This document shows positions 1 through 9,893 of a DNA stretch of 64,000 nucleotides, piece after piece (position 1 is the stretch's first letter; each line of letters begins with the position of its first letter). The position numbers and the translations under genes were made by a program. This stretch comes from Paracoccaceae bacterium. GTDB taxonomy: Bacteria; Pseudomonadota; Alphaproteobacteria; Rhodobacterales; Rhodobacteraceae. A model generated the notes under the pieces. It was given only the letters and a program-made list of their open reading frames with translations. It was not told where the DNA came from and did no database searches. The stretch is taken from positions 62,001 through 126,000 of the forward strand of contig WKFI01000011.1 of assembly GCA_014872875.1 (NCBI GenBank). The letters are read 5' to 3'.

Positions 1-523
1 AAACGTTCAGCAATGTGCGCGGGTAGGCGACAGTCTGCATGTCCGCCGTGCTGACCCGAAACCCGCCCGCTGCCCCCACGGCCCTCAACGCAGGATCGAA
101 CAAAGTTGCCTTCCCCCTGCGTCCACTTACAATTGTTGCCTCGGAAAAAGCGGTGTCGATCATGCTGACCAGGTCCAGCGCGCCGACCTCGGCCGGGGTA
201 GTGAGGACCACGACGTCCCCGATGGCTTCGGCCGCTCCGATAACCCGCGCCCGATAAGCCGAAGTACCGGCCCGCGCCGTCAGTTGCCGCAAATTGGAAA
301 CGCCGAACCGGGACGCATCCGCGATCGGATGGTTCGACGCGGCAAAAACAATCAGGATCTCCCAATATCTGTAATTGGCCTCCAGAAAGGCCGCGACAGA
401 TTTGAGGGCCGGAGCAGCCGCATCGCCCGGCGGCAGATCACTGAAGCAGACGGAAACCAAAAGGTCATCGCGGCGGGCGGGCACCGAAGGCGTCTGAGCC
501 GTCTCCACCACACGGCCGCTCAT
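1..523 (-). CDS. Partial glycosyltransferase family 2-like protein (C-terminus outside window)
   Basis: The frame is open from an ATG at 523 to the window edge, giving about 174 residues. The N-terminal part has GT-A topology: a first strand (LLVSVCFSDLP), a helix (ALKSVAAFLEAN), a second strand (WEILIVFAAS), and later AAEAIGDVVVLTTPAE followed by a helix. A family 2 glycosyltransferase would move a sugar from a nucleotide donor to a lipid or glycan. The usual acidic DxD after the 'GDVVVL' strand is not visible (TTPAE instead), so donor binding may be altered or lost. The start ATG overlaps the stop of the isomerase gene (ATGA), so the two are probably translationally coupled. The substrate is unknown. 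Confidence 0.6.
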   Translation of the reverse strand, partial: MSGRVVETAQTPSVPARRDDLLVSVCFSDLPPGDAAAPALKSVAAFLEANYRYWEILIVFAASNHPIADASRFGVSNLRQLTARAGTSAYRARVIGAAEAIGDVVVLTTPAEVGALDLVSMIDTAFSEATIVSGRRGKATLFDPALRAVGAAGGFRVSTADMQTVAYPRTLLNV

Positions 524-1365
524 GCTGTTCCCTGAACCAGTTTGCGGGCCGCAGTCAAACGATCCAACGCCCCGCCTAGGACCGGGATCGGGTCCGGTTT
601 CCCGGCCAACATCTCGATCGACACCGCGCCGGAATACCCCGCCTGCGTCAAACTCTGCAAAACCGTTGCAAACTGATCGGCATCCGCCGGAGCAGGTGCC
701 AAATGCGGTTCGCTGACATGTATATGCGACAAGTACGGCCCGGCTTGATCCAGCAGGTCAGGCAGGTCCTGCATCCCTTCATTCACATGACGTTCACCCA
801 GATCAAGGATGAAGCGAATACCCGGATGATCGATCCGCTGAACCAAGGCCAGGGCGCTGAAGGCGTCGGTAAGAAAATTGGTGCCGTAGAGAGCCGGGTT
901 GGCTTCGATAGCAAGGACCGTTCCGGCCGCTTGCGCCCGCGCACCCAGCCGCGCGAAAAGATCGGCAGCGTGGTCCAAGGCCGCTTCCATCTCCATATCG
1001 TCAGGAACGACCCTCTGACGGGGCGAGCCGAAAACAAGGTTCGGCACCCCAATCTCTCCCGCGAGGTCAATCACCCGTTCAAGTCCCCGCTCCAACCGGG
1101 CCAAGGGCTCCGCGCCCTCGAACAGGGCCGCGCCCTCAACGCCGTAGAGAAGCGATTGCATGGATACCAGGGTCAGCCCTGCCTGCTGCATCTCACCCAT
1201 TGCGCGATTGACAGACGTCGCGTCGGGCGCAAAGGGATCCTCTGCATCTGCAAAGAACAACGGCGGGCCGATCTCCAAACCGGACACCCCGGCCTGCGCC
1301 ATCAACTCGTAAGCTTCGAACCGGCGTTCATAAGGCCAGGCAATGTTCGACGCGGCAAAGATCAT
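520..1365 (-). CDS. Sugar phosphate isomerase/epimerase (xylose isomerase-like TIM barrel)
   Basis: 281 residues, the usual length for AP-endonuclease-2-like TIM-barrel sugar isomerases. Metal-site carboxylates and histidines appear in the expected order: Glu in LAIEANP, Asp in FILDLGERH, His in SHIHVSEPH and Glu in VSIEML. The start chosen is the ATG at 1365 (MIFAASNIAW), which overlaps the stop of the upstream epimerase as ATGA; the longer frame to 1452 runs through the epimerase coding end and lacks conservation. It is the middle gene of a three-gene leftward operon with an epimerase and a glycosyltransferase, so a role in making or rearranging a sugar for a surface glycan is plausible but inferred. 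Confidence 0.8.
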   Translation of the reverse strand: MIFAASNIAWPYERRFEAYELMAQAGVSGLEIGPPLFFADAEDPFAPDATSVNRAMGEMQQAGLTLVSMQSLLYGVEGAALFEGAEPLARLERGLERVIDLAGEIGVPNLVFGSPRQRVVPDDMEMEAALDHAADLFARLGARAQAAGTVLAIEANPALYGTNFLTDAFSALALVQRIDHPGIRFILDLGERHVNEGMQDLPDLLDQAGPYLSHIHVSEPHLAPAPADADQFATVLQSLTQAGYSGAVSIEMLAGKPDPIPVLGGALDRLTAARKLVQGTA

Positions 1366-2351
1366 GACGCCCTCCGCTGTGCCCGGGCAAAGCCAGCAAG
1401 CCGATCCAGAACCTGATCCGCACTTTCCAAATATGGGCCGGTGCGTCCCCACAATTCGGCGTGGCGGCTGTGCATGTCTTCGCGATGCACCCGCGCAGCC
1501 GTTTCGGGCATTGTCCTGCCGGTGACCGCTTCATGAATCCGAGCTGCGAGCAACGGTTCTGTAGCCAAGTGAAGCACATCGAGGTCATGTTCATAGGCCG
1601 TTTCTACATCCGCCCACAAACGGTCCAACCGATAATATTGAAACCTGCTGTCGGGATGGGTGAACTGCACAGCGGTGAGGTTGAGCCCAGCCAATCCCTG
1701 TTCCAGTTCCGACCGTTTGCCACCGGCCGCCAATCCTGCGCGATCCACCACATACATCCCGTTTGCTTCATTCAACGCGTAGATCGCACGCAGGTGATCC
1801 TTGAGATCAGTTGTTAAGTTATCCAAAGCCACTGCCATCTTGTCCGCGCTCAGCATCGTGGGCATTGGGTTCAGCAGGTCGAACAGGAAGTTCTTTTTCA
1901 GCCCCTCTCCAAACAGAGCCGGCAGGCGCAGGATCAGACAACGGGCAAAGGTCTCGGCACAGAATTCCTCCAACCGGCGCCGATTGCGACCATATGCAAT
2001 ATCGGTCTGAAACCGCTCGGCGCCTTCGACGTCCTGCCCGTCAAAGCTCTCCAGTACGGCTATCGAGGAGATCAGGACAAACCGCTCAGCCTTGATCCGG
2101 GCCAATGCCCCGCACAACGCGTCGATCTGCGCGGCGTCGCGGTCGGGAAACCGGTTGGCTTCGAACATCGATCCCGGCGCGGCCGCACAGACCACAGTAC
2201 CGAAACGCTGTCCCGCCGAGTCATCCATGTTGCGGCTGTTGAACTGACCGGAAAACGCGTGCTGCGCGACCAGATTGCCGCCGACAAATCCGGTATGCCC
2301 GATAATCGCATCTCTGGGCCCTGAGGTCCCCATAGCACTGACACTGCTCAT
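1362..2351 (-). CDS. NAD-dependent epimerase/dehydratase family protein (extended SDR)
   Basis: About 329 residues. The N-terminus carries the dinucleotide-binding glycine motif (IIGHTGFVGGNL), followed by a second strand region (GTVVCAAAPGS) and a strand with catalytic-type serines (FVLISSIAVLES). The usual YxxxK reads YGRNR, so the lysine position looks changed to arginine and activity may be unusual. Nucleotide-sugar epimerases and reductases belong to this fold; the substrate cannot be read from sequence. The start is uncertain: TTG at 2354 is directly followed by ATG at 2351, and no strong Shine-Dalgarno is seen. It is first in the coupled operon; its stop overlaps the next start. Confidence 0.75.
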   Translation of the reverse strand: MSSVSAMGTSGPRDAIIGHTGFVGGNLVAQHAFSGQFNSRNMDDSAGQRFGTVVCAAAPGSMFEANRFPDRDAAQIDALCGALARIKAERFVLISSIAVLESFDGQDVEGAERFQTDIAYGRNRRRLEEFCAETFARCLILRLPALFGEGLKKNFLFDLLNPMPTMLSADKMAVALDNLTTDLKDHLRAIYALNEANGMYVVDRAGLAAGGKRSELEQGLAGLNLTAVQFTHPDSRFQYYRLDRLWADVETAYEHDLDVLHLATEPLLAARIHEAVTGRTMPETAARVHREDMHSRHAELWGRTGPYLESADQVLDRLAGFARAQRRAS

Positions 2352-2518
2352 CAATGAACTGCTCTATCCAATGTTTTGGCCGCGGTTGAAATCTGACGCA
2401 CAGGTCGCAAATGCCCGAGCGCCGATCTTGCCGGCCATTATGCAAAACAGGCTAGAGGATCGAGCATTTTCTGACAACAGCCCGGTTCATCCATTTGGTG
2501 CAGCGAGAGAGGAGTAAA

Positions 2519-2595
2519 TGGCGATCCCTGAAGGACTCGAACCCTCAACCTGCTGATTAGAAGTCAGCTGCTCTATCCAGTTGAGCTAAGGGACC
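2519..2595 (-). tRNA. tRNA-Arg (anticodon TCT)
   Basis: 77 nt on the minus strand. It folds as a cloverleaf: acceptor GGTCCCT pairs with AGGGATC, followed by discriminator G and an encoded CCA end. The D arm is GCTCAACTGGATAGAGC, the anticodon stem GCTGA/TCAGC encloses loop CTTCTAA with anticodon TCT (2559-2561), and the T arm is GAGGG-TTCGAGT-CCTTC. It decodes AGA (and AGG by wobble), rare arginine codons in a GC-rich genome. Confidence 0.95.
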
Positions 2596-2617
2596 GCTTG
2601 CCGCTTTCTTGCTTACT

Positions 2618-3094
2618 TTAGCGGGCAGGATCAAGCCCCAACCGCATGAAGGCGCTATTGGGATCGGGATCATAGCCATAGATCGGGCCGACATAGTCAT
2701 ACCCCAACGCTTCATAAAGCTTTCTGGCGGCCAAATACTCGGGCAACAGATCAGAGCCGGTTTCCAGCACAAGTGCCGAAATTCCGTCGAACCGGGCCTG
2801 TTCTGCCAGAAAATCCATCATCTTGCGGGCGAGGCCACGCCCGCGAGCCGTTTCCAGCACATGAACTGACTTCACCTCGGCCGTTCCATCCGGGAGTGTC
2901 TTGAGTGCGCCACAGCCCAACGGGGTTTCGCCATCATAGAGCGCCCAGAACCGTATCGCGGGGTCCTTCAGATCCTCGGCCCCCATGGTGTGATTGCTGG
3001 TCTGCGGGGCCGCATCCCAGCTGTGGGCCAAGTGCGCTTCGATAATCGGTTGGATCTCGGGGCTGGCGGGATCAGCACGCAGGATTTGGATCAT
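2618..3094 (-). CDS. GNAT family N-acetyltransferase
   Basis: 158 residues, the usual single-domain GNAT length. The acetyl-CoA loop is visible as ETARGRGLARKMMDFL (R/Q-x-x-G-x-G/A type), preceded by the AEVKSVHVLE strand and followed by LVLETGSDLLPEYLAARKLYEALGY, the classic C-terminal motif with YEALGY. It would transfer an acetyl group from acetyl-CoA to an amine on a small molecule or protein. The acceptor is unknown. It lies 6 nt downstream of the complex I subunit gene's stop and may be co-transcribed with it. Confidence 0.88.
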   Translation of the reverse strand: MIQILRADPASPEIQPIIEAHLAHSWDAAPQTSNHTMGAEDLKDPAIRFWALYDGETPLGCGALKTLPDGTAEVKSVHVLETARGRGLARKMMDFLAEQARFDGISALVLETGSDLLPEYLAARKLYEALGYDYVGPIYGYDPDPNSAFMRLGLDPAR

Positions 3095-3100
3095 CAGAGT

Positions 3101-3412
3101 TCAGTGTGTCCAAGGGCCGCGACGGTTGGTGGCAAAGTTCTCGCCATAGCCTCCGTTGCGGACGTTGGGTTTGCGCACATGCGGTTCGGTCACTTGCGCA
3201 TCGATGCCATGGGCTTGGGCATATTCCAGTGCCTCTTCCTTGCTGTCAAAACGCAAGCGCACCTGGGTCTGCGTGTCCGAGGACGAGGTCCACCCCATAA
3301 GCGGATCCACCTCCCGCGACGAGGCCGGGGCATATTCCAGAACCCATTTCCGCGTCTTCGCCATGCCCGAGGTCATGGCATTTCTGGCAGGCTTGAAAAT
3401 CCGTGCACGCAT
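3101..3412 (-). CDS. ETC complex I subunit, NDUFS4/NDUFA4-type (18 kDa accessory subunit)
   Basis: 103 residues starting at ATG 3412 ([16 protein letters not shown]), with GGAG 8 nt upstream. The sequence matches the alphaproteobacterial/mitochondrial accessory complex I family: [14 protein letters not shown] at the N-terminus, [41 protein letters not shown] and a basic C-terminus ending in NRRGPWTH. Such subunits bind the peripheral arm of NADH:ubiquinone oxidoreductase near the N module. The gene sits apart from any nuo operon, as is usual for these accessory subunits. An upstream in-frame extension to 3511 has no family support. Confidence 0.88.
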   Translation of the reverse strand: MRARIFKPARNAMTSGMAKTRKWVLEYAPASSREVDPLMGWTSSSDTQTQVRLRFDSKEEALEYAQAHGIDAQVTEPHVRKPNVRNGGYGENFATNRRGPWTH

Positions 3413-3511
3413 GGAGTTACTCCGATCTTTCTGGCTGGACCTTATATGACCCGACGGACGCACGGCGGCAAGGGGATTCGCAGTCGCAGGCCAGGAGCGA
3501 CTTTGGTGCAT

Positions 3512-5632
3512 CTATTTCGATTGATAACGGAAAATCCCATCCCAATCCGGTGGTGGCGGCGCGTTTACGAACTGCTCGCAGCGATCGATATAGACCTGCA
3601 CCAGAAACGGGTTCGAAGCTTTGCTGTGGTGCGCCTGAAACTGCTCCAGGGCTCGCGACCAATCGCTTGCCTGATAGAGCGCGAGACAGCTCTGCCATTG
3701 CGCCAACTCCTCCGACAGAACGGCATCGGGGCCGGTCGCGGTCCCGGCTTCTCCCACCAGTTCAAACAGTGCGGTGGGTTCGCGGGCGCCAGCGGGGGAA
3801 ACCAGATCCACCTGTCGAAAAATCAGGCTGTCGGCAGCACGGTGCACCACCGGCTGAGTTGCAAGAATCCGTGTGCCATAGGCCTTGTTCAAACCTTCGA
3901 CGCGTGAAGCAAGGTTCACCGCCGCGCCCAGCGCCGTATATTGCATACGCGAGAGCGAGCCGACGTTTCCAACCACGGTTTCTCCGCAATGCAAACCAAA
4001 CCGGGTATGCAGCGGTTGCAGCGGAGAGCCTTGGGGCCGCGCATTCAGTGCGGCCTCGCGCTGCAAACAGGCCAACGCCGCGCGGCACGCATGTGTCGCA
4101 TGGTCTGCATCCGTCAAAGGGGCATTCCACAAGGCCATGATCGCGTCGCCGATATACTTGTCCACCGTGCCCTTGTGAGCGGAAATTTCATGCTCCATCG
4201 CCTCGAAATATTCCGAAAGCGCCGGCATCAGGTCCGAAGGATCCATCGTTTCAGTCCGGGCGGTGAACCCTTGCAGGTCAGAAAAAAGCACCGAGACTTC
4301 TCGCGCTTCCCCTTCAATCTGCACCGCCCGCCCGGTCGAGATGATGTTGCGCACCAGCTCCTTGGGGACGTAAGCGCCAAAGCTGTTCAGCCCCGCCTTC
4401 ATGCTCTCCATTGCGGCGCTGAGCTCCGAAACCTCTTCGATCCGCGACGATAGCTGCAGATTTTCACCCAGGTCGAAATTTCGGATCTTGTTGGCTTCCT
4501 CGGTCACCTTGCGCAGATCCCGGCTCATCAGCCGGGCGATGATCAATGTCGCGGACACAGCGAGCACCAGCACCAATGCACTGATCTGCAGGATGCGGCG
4601 GGTGGTGCGATTGATCGCCCCGATGAATTCCTCTTCGGGAACGGCAAAGCCCAGTGTGGGCTGTACCCCGAACAATTCAGGGATCCGCGCGACCGAACCG
4701 ACGTAGGCGCGGCCCTCTGGTCCCGCCATGAAATGAAAAAACGGTTTCGGCTCTCCGTGCCAGATCTCAACCGCGCGGGCCACGATAGGATTATCCGGCC
4801 GGTCGGCGCCGTCTTCGGACAAGAACCGCACCCGGTCCCCCGAACTGCGCGTGCCGGTGTACGACAGCAACTCGCCTTCCTCGCCGATCATGAAGACCAG
4901 GCCTTCTTCGCCAATCCGGATAGAATTGAGCACACGTGCCAGATTGGCCATGGTCATGTCCACGCCCGCAACGCCGATCACCTGCCCTTCGGCGTCCAGA
5001 ATCTGACGCGAGAAGGTCACGCCCGGCCGGCCAGTGCTTTGAAAGATGTAGATGGGCGAAACGAAGATGCCGCCCTGCGCAACTGCACCTTCGTACCAGG
5101 GGCGCGTGCGCGGATCGAATGTGGGCCGCACCTGCGAAAACCGCGTCATCTGCCCGGGGACGCTCTGCCAAAACAGCTCATCCATGCGCGCCTCTTCTAC
5201 GCCATCCAGCACCCGAAACACATGCCGGGTGCCGGGCGGGATCGCCGCATCCTCGGGTCCGAACACGGCCAGATCCCCCGACAGGTTAACAACCTGATAG
5301 AACGCGCCATCCTGCAGCCCGAAATAAACGCCATAATACTGATCATTGCCCTCGATCAGCGTGCGCAGCACCTCCAACACCTGTGGAGACTGCACCGTAT
5401 CCGGGTTGGCGGCAACCAGGCTGGCCACGGTTTCAGTCACTCGTCCGGTGTCCGAAATAATGCGCGAAATCTCTTCGACCGAACGTTGCCGCGCTTTGAC
5501 CATTTCGGAATCCGCCGTGGTCAGGGCAAGTTCACGGTTGCTGACATAGAGAAACCAGACAACCAGCCCCAACATGGTCGCAGTCAAAGCCGTGAACGTG
5601 GCCGCCACGCCGATGTGAAGACGGATTTTCAC
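3512..5632 (-). CDS. Membrane-bound class III adenylate/guanylate cyclase with extracellular Cache-type sensor and HAMP
   Basis: About 706 residues from a GTG start at 5632, chosen because AGAAGGG lies about 8 nt upstream; a longer frame reaches 5800. Order: TM1 (about residues 8-30), a large periplasmic sensor region resembling double Cache (the [22 protein letters not shown] stretch is typical), TM2 ([17 protein letters not shown]), HAMP, then a class III cyclase domain at roughly 440-635. Catalytic signatures are present: [10 protein letters not shown] and [11 protein letters not shown] carry the metal aspartates and substrate lysine, and [15 protein letters not shown] the transition-state region. 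A short helical tail ([15 protein letters not shown]) resembles a TPR. It probably makes cAMP or cGMP in response to a periplasmic ligand. Confidence 0.88.
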   Translation of the reverse strand: MKIRLHIGVAATFTALTATMLGLVVWFLYVSNRELALTTADSEMVKARQRSVEEISRIISDTGRVTETVASLVAANPDTVQSPQVLEVLRTLIEGNDQYYGVYFGLQDGAFYQVVNLSGDLAVFGPEDAAIPPGTRHVFRVLDGVEEARMDELFWQSVPGQMTRFSQVRPTFDPRTRPWYEGAVAQGGIFVSPIYIFQSTGRPGVTFSRQILDAEGQVIGVAGVDMTMANLARVLNSIRIGEEGLVFMIGEEGELLSYTGTRSSGDRVRFLSEDGADRPDNPIVARAVEIWHGEPKPFFHFMAGPEGRAYVGSVARIPELFGVQPTLGFAVPEEEFIGAINRTTRRILQISALVLVLAVSATLIIARLMSRDLRKVTEEANKIRNFDLGENLQLSSRIEEVSELSAAMESMKAGLNSFGAYVPKELVRNIISTGRAVQIEGEAREVSVLFSDLQGFTARTETMDPSDLMPALSEYFEAMEHEISAHKGTVDKYIGDAIMALWNAPLTDADHATHACRAALACLQREAALNARPQGSPLQPLHTRFGLHCGETVVGNVGSLSRMQYTALGAAVNLASRVEGLNKAYGTRILATQPVVHRAADSLIFRQVDLVSPAGAREPTALFELVGEAGTATGPDAVLSEELAQWQSCLALYQASDWSRALEQFQAHHSKASNPFLVQVYIDRCEQFVNAPPPPDWDGIFRYQSK

Positions 5633-5915
5633 TGTTTTGACCCTTCTTGTGGACAGGCTGCTCGAACCGGCAGTATTCCGCTCCCCGAAGGTCACGCCAA
5701 GCGATTTCTTCCGGTTCCGCCAAAGCGCACCGGAAATCGGCGTTCGTTCCGTCCAGAAATCCGGCCAAGACTTCAGCGCGTTCCCGCCTGCCAGATCCAA
5801 AGCAGATCAGGGAGCCACGGGCCTTCCAGTCAAAAACTGTCATCAGGGCACGGAATTGAGGGTTGCACCCGACCTCAAAGGCTCCAATTCTTGTGGCTCA
5901 GACCGGAGCCTGCCC

Positions 5916-8114
5916 ATGCCCTATGCCCATTCCGATTCCTCTCAGCCGATGATGCATGCCGCAGCACCGGATGTACGGTCCCGCCCCAAGCTGGAAGGCG
6001 GCAAACAGTTCGTAATGCATACCGATTTCGCCCCAGCAGGCGACCAGCCCACCGCAATTGCCGAACTGTCGCAAGGCGTCAACGACGGCGAACGCGATCA
6101 GGTACTGCTGGGCGCCACCGGTACGGGCAAGACCTTCACGATGGCCAAAGTGATCGAGGAAACCCAGCGCCCCGCCATCATCCTTGCGCCGAACAAGACG
6201 CTTGCCGCGCAACTTTACGGGGAATTCAAGGGATTTTTCCCCGAAAACGCAGTCGAGTACTTTGTCTCCTACTACGACTACTACCAGCCCGAAGCCTACG
6301 TGGCACGCTCGGACACGTATATCGAGAAGGAAAGCCAGATCAACGAACAGATCGACCGCATGCGCCACTCGGCCACGCGGGCGCTGTTGGAACGCGATGA
6401 CGTGATCATCGTGGCCTCTGTCTCCTGCATCTATGGTATCGGTTCGGTTGAAACCTATGGTGCGATGACCCAGGACCTGAAGGCCGGCCACGAATATGAC
6501 CAACGCGCGGTGATCGCCGATCTGGTCGCCCAGCAATACCGTCGCAACGATCAGGCATTCCAACGGGGGTCGTTCCGGGTACGCGGTGACGTGTTGGAAA
6601 TCTGGCCGGCCCACCTGGAAGACCGTGCCTGGAAACTGTCCTTCTTTGGCGAAGAACTGGAACAGATCACCGAATTCGACCCGCTGACCGGCCAGAAAAC
6701 CGACACGTTCGACCAAATCCGGCTCTATGCAAATTCGCACTATGTGACACCCAAACCAACAATGCAGCAGGCCATCATTGGCATCAAGAAAGAGCTGCGG
6801 GTGCGCCTGGATCAGTTGGTTGGCGAAGGCAAGTTGCTGGAGGCACAGCGGCTGGAACAGCGTACCAATTTCGATCTGGAGATGCTCGAGGCCACCGGCG
6901 TCTGCAACGGGATCGAGAACTATTCGCGTTACCTGACGGGGCGCGCGCCGGGTGAACCGCCCCCCACCCTGTTCGAGTTCATCCCTGACCATGCCATTGT
7001 ATTTGCGGACGAATCCCATGTCAGTGTGCCGCAGATCGGTGGCATGTACCGGGGCGACTATCGCCGCAAATTCACTCTGGCCGAACATGGGTTCCGGCTG
7101 CCCTCGTGCATGGACAACCGCCCGCTGAAGTTCGAAGAATGGGACGCGATGCGGCCTCAGTCCGTGTTTGTCAGTGCCACACCCGCCGCTTGGGAAATCG
7201 AACAATCCGGCGGCGTTTTTACCGAACAGGTGATCCGCCCCACCGGCCTGCTGGACCCCGAGGTTGAAATCCGCCCGGTGGACATGCAGGTGGACGATCT
7301 GCTGGACGAGGTGCGCAAGGTCGCCGCCGATGGTTTCCGCACCCTTGTCACCACGCTCACCAAACGCATGGCCGAGGATCTGACCGAATACATGCATGAA
7401 CAGGGCATCAAGGTCCGCTACATGCATTCGGACATCGACACGATCGAACGGATCGAAATCCTGCGCGACCTGCGGCTTGGGGCGTTCGACGTGCTGATCG
7501 GCATCAACCTGCTGCGCGAGGGTCTCGACATCCCCGAATGCGGGCTGGTCGCCATTCTGGACGCCGACAAGGAAGGCTTCCTGCGCTCTGAAACCTCTCT
7601 GGTGCAGACCATCGGCCGTGCCGCGCGGAACGCCGAAGGTCGGGTGATCATGTATGCCGACAAGGTCACCGGCTCGATGGAGCGCGCGCTGGGGGAAACC
7701 AACCGCCGCCGCGCCAAGCAGATCGCCTATAACGAAGAACACGGCATCACGCCCGAGACGGTCAAGAAGAACGTCGAGGACGTTCTGGCCGGTCTTTACG
7801 AAGGCGACGTGGACATGAACCGCGTCACCGCCACCATCGACAAACCGATGCACGGCGCCAATCTGGAAGCGCACCTGGACGGCCTGCGCGACCAGATGCG
7901 CAAAGCCGCCGAGAACCTGGAATTCGAAGAAGCCGCCAACCTGCGGGATGAGATCAAACGGCTGGAAGCCGTGGACCTCGCCGTCGCCGACGACCCCATG
8001 GCGCGCCAATGGGCGGTCGAGAAAGCCTCGGAGGATGCGGTGAAGTCGAAGGGGCGGTCAACGGCGGGGAGGCCAGGGCAGCGAGGTGGAAATGTGAAGC
8101 GGAGGAAGCGTTAA
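5916..8114 (+). CDS. uvrB: Excinuclease ABC subunit UvrB
   Basis: 732 residues from ATG 5916, with GGAG about 8 nt upstream; the longer upstream frame overlaps the divergent cyclase gene and is not conserved. UvrB is the DNA-damage verification helicase of nucleotide excision repair, loaded by UvrA and cut partner of UvrC. Visible features: Walker A GATGTGKT (residues 66-73), the beta-hairpin region [11 protein letters not shown], motif [16 protein letters not shown], helicase motifs ([21 protein letters not shown]), and a C-terminal UVR domain ([18 protein letters not shown]) that binds UvrC. A basic tail ends the protein. Confidence 0.97.
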   Translation: MPYAHSDSSQPMMHAAAPDVRSRPKLEGGKQFVMHTDFAPAGDQPTAIAELSQGVNDGERDQVLLGATGTGKTFTMAKVIEETQRPAIILAPNKTLAAQLYGEFKGFFPENAVEYFVSYYDYYQPEAYVARSDTYIEKESQINEQIDRMRHSATRALLERDDVIIVASVSCIYGIGSVETYGAMTQDLKAGHEYDQRAVIADLVAQQYRRNDQAFQRGSFRVRGDVLEIWPAHLEDRAWKLSFFGEELEQITEFDPLTGQKTDTFDQIRLYANSHYVTPKPTMQQAIIGIKKELRVRLDQLVGEGKLLEAQRLEQRTNFDLEMLEATGVCNGIENYSRYLTGRAPGEPPPTLFEFIPDHAIVFADESHVSVPQIGGMYRGDYRRKFTLAEHGFRLPSCMDNRPLKFEEWDAMRPQSVFVSATPAAWEIEQSGGVFTEQVIRPTGLLDPEVEIRPVDMQVDDLLDEVRKVAADGFRTLVTTLTKRMAEDLTEYMHEQGIKVRYMHSDIDTIERIEILRDLRLGAFDVLIGINLLREGLDIPECGLVAILDADKEGFLRSETSLVQTIGRAARNAEGRVIMYADKVTGSMERALGETNRRRAKQIAYNEEHGITPETVKKNVEDVLAGLYEGDVDMNRVTATIDKPMHGANLEAHLDGLRDQMRKAAENLEFEEAANLRDEIKRLEAVDLAVADDPMARQWAVEKASEDAVKSKGRSTAGRPGQRGGNVKRRKR

Positions 8115-8186
8115 AATGTAGGTCAGCCTTGGCAGACCAACGAAGTTTCTCTTAACTTGGAAAAAAGTGTTTTCAAAGCGAAGTAA

Positions 8187-8786
8187 ATGAAAAAAGCCGA
8201 GACAATTATTGCTGCCTGCGCTCTGCTTGTGAGCGTGACGTCAGTATGGTTCACGATTACCGAAGCAAAAAGAGCCGAAGCATCAAGGGCCTTGGAAGCG
8301 ACTCGAACTCAAAAAGCGCGCGAATTGTCAGTGCAACCACATGTGACAATCGGCAAAGGCTGGGACGTAGAGACGCACTTCTACAGGGTCGCGATAATGA
8401 ACAATGGTCTGGGGCCAGCAAGAATAAAATGGGTGAAACACTTCTACGGTAAACAAGAAATTAGCAATTGGACTGAACTCTTCGTTTTGATGGGTCTAAC
8501 CGAAAGTCCCAAATTTACGTTCACAAACCAGTTTCATGACTCGTTAATCCCGGTAAACCACGAAAAGCCAAAACGATTATTGACATTACAAGAAAAAGCA
8601 GCCTCTCAAATGCTCGCAGAAAACATGCAGCACTTTACCATTGTCTGCTATTGCTCTTTGTATGGCGACTGCAAAATTGAAACTGCAATTAGAGATTTTA
8701 GAACTGCTCTTCCTGAAACTGGCTGGGACATCCCAAGTTGCAAGGCAGACCAAAGCTATCCGCAGTATTTTGATCACCGTTACTAA
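8187..8786 (+). CDS. Hypothetical membrane-anchored protein, AT-rich
   Basis: 199 residues. One N-terminal hydrophobic helix (TIIAACALLVSVTSVWFTI) is followed by a short helical linker and a globular part (about residues 50-199) with several cysteines (CYCSLYGDC, IPSCKAD). Topology suggests a single-pass anchor with the bulk of the protein on one side of the membrane. I do not recognise the family. The reading frame is markedly richer in A and T than all neighbouring genes and uses many A/T-ending codons, suggesting recent acquisition. No strong Shine-Dalgarno precedes the ATG (GAAG at -7). It follows uvrB by 72 nt. Confidence 0.6.
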   Translation: MKKAETIIAACALLVSVTSVWFTITEAKRAEASRALEATRTQKARELSVQPHVTIGKGWDVETHFYRVAIMNNGLGPARIKWVKHFYGKQEISNWTELFVLMGLTESPKFTFTNQFHDSLIPVNHEKPKRLLTLQEKAASQMLAENMQHFTIVCYCSLYGDCKIETAIRDFRTALPETGWDIPSCKADQSYPQYFDHRY

Positions 8787-9146
8787 TCAGAAGTGGCTGG
8801 CTGGTCACCGACGCTACCATTTCTGAAACATCATTTGCAAAGCTGCTTCTAGTCCCTTCTCATGGCAATCAGGACGAACAACACCGTCTCAACCGACCTC
8901 TGAGTGTCACATCCCAAACGCCTGTGTTCCACGTTGATCCGCAAACCCCAAAGTCCGATTGAGCGGCTACCAGCATCGCCAAAACGCCCTTGGTCACGCT
9001 AGAAGTGTGCCGTTCTTAGGCTGCGCACCTTTGGTGCGACGGGGTGGGGAGGGCTGGCCGCCCGCCCCTGTTGGTCGCTACTTACTGGCTACGCAAACAC
9101 TTTGGACACATTGGACAGCCGCCGTTACATCCCCTACCCTGCCCGC
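8787..9146. other. Non-coding gap with REP-like hairpin
   Basis: No credible gene was found here on either strand. The only structure noted is a perfect short hairpin CGCACC-TTT-GGTGCG (9024-9038) followed by a G-rich/C-rich inverted pair near 9041-9068 (GGGGAGGGC then GCCCGCCCC). The combination looks like a small intergenic repeat or a weak terminator. A plus-strand frame at 8959-9168 has no codon bias and was discarded. Confidence 0.4.
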
Positions 9147-9410
9147 ATGCCTCGCTATGTGTTTCTGATCTCCTTGGGTTATGTCGTACTCTTTGTCGTG
9201 GCGTGGGTCAGCACGGCCACGGCGTCGATGGATGCGGCTGGGCGGGGCATGGCGTTGGGGTTCTTGACCGTTGCCATCGGCATTACTGTGATCTTTGTCA
9301 TCCCGGCGTTGATCCTGGCGCTCAGGGATAAGGCCCCGAACTGGGCGTTGGGCTTGGCTTTGGCCCCGGCCGCATTGATGCTCTGGGCGACCGTCTCCGG
9401 CTTTCTTTGA
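9147..9410 (+). CDS. Small integral membrane protein (three predicted TM helices)
   Basis: 87 residues from ATG 9147 (MPRYVFLISLGY); an upstream in-frame ATG at 9102 lacks a ribosome site and adds a polar stretch. Three hydrophobic segments are visible: YVFLISLGYVVLFVVAWV, FLTVAIGITVIFVIPALIL and WALGLALAPAALMLWATV. Between helices 1 and 2 is the motif MDAAGRGMALGFLT. The 84-residue protein encoded at 12191-12445 has the same layout and motif (SDSAGQGMGQGFLT, then VIPALL), so the two are paralogues. The function is unknown. Confidence 0.6.
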   Translation: MPRYVFLISLGYVVLFVVAWVSTATASMDAAGRGMALGFLTVAIGITVIFVIPALILALRDKAPNWALGLALAPAALMLWATVSGFL

Positions 9411-9452
9411 GTGCAGCCTTGCCAGCGGACCGATCCCGGCTAGTTCTCCGTC

Positions 9453-9881
9453 ATGCGTGCCGTTCTTGTTAGCCTGCTCCTTTGCCCCCCGGCCTACGCG
9501 TGGGAGGCCACGGTTGGAGAAATCTGTACCCTGTCCCATGACATGGAGACAGCGCATGTGTTTCTGACCTATGATCCGGCCCAGCCGCTGTACACGCTGA
9601 CCATTACGCACAGGACCGACCGCTGGGCGGCAAGCCCGTGGTTTGCCATGCGCTTTGACGGGCCCAAACCGATCGAGATTGCCACCGCGTTGCACACGCT
9701 GTCGGACGACCAGACTGCTCTGACCGCCGCCGATACGGGATTTGGCAACGTGCTGGATGGGCTGGAATACAACGAAACTGCGCTGGCCTTTACCCAAGAT
9801 CAGGTCATCCGGATCCCGCTGGACGGTGCTGCGCCAGAAGTGCGGAAGTTCCGCAGCTGTTCCGGCGCGCAGATGTCCTGA
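9453..9881 (+). CDS. Hypothetical secreted/periplasmic protein
   Basis: 142 residues with a short Sec signal peptide (MRAVLVSLLLCPPAYA, probable cleavage after AYA). The mature part contains two cysteines far apart (EICTLSH and RSCSGA) that could form a disulfide. The remainder looks like a beta-rich domain (VFLTYDPAQPLYTLTITHRTD). I do not recognise the family. It follows the small membrane protein by 42 nt on the same strand and may be co-transcribed with it; it converges on the zinc-ribbon gene. Confidence 0.6.
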   Translation: MRAVLVSLLLCPPAYAWEATVGEICTLSHDMETAHVFLTYDPAQPLYTLTITHRTDRWAASPWFAMRFDGPKPIEIATALHTLSDDQTALTAADTGFGNVLDGLEYNETALAFTQDQVIRIPLDGAAPEVRKFRSCSGAQMS

Positions 9882-9893
9882 CACCTGTCGGAT

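Noticed and set aside
5637-5915. Long N-terminal extension of uvrB
   Set aside because: It overlaps the divergent cyclase coding region and has no UvrB conservation; ATG 5916 has a good ribosome site.
5898-8009. 703-residue minus-strand frame opposite uvrB
   Set aside because: Complete shadow of uvrB; codon-position GC pattern mirrors the real gene.
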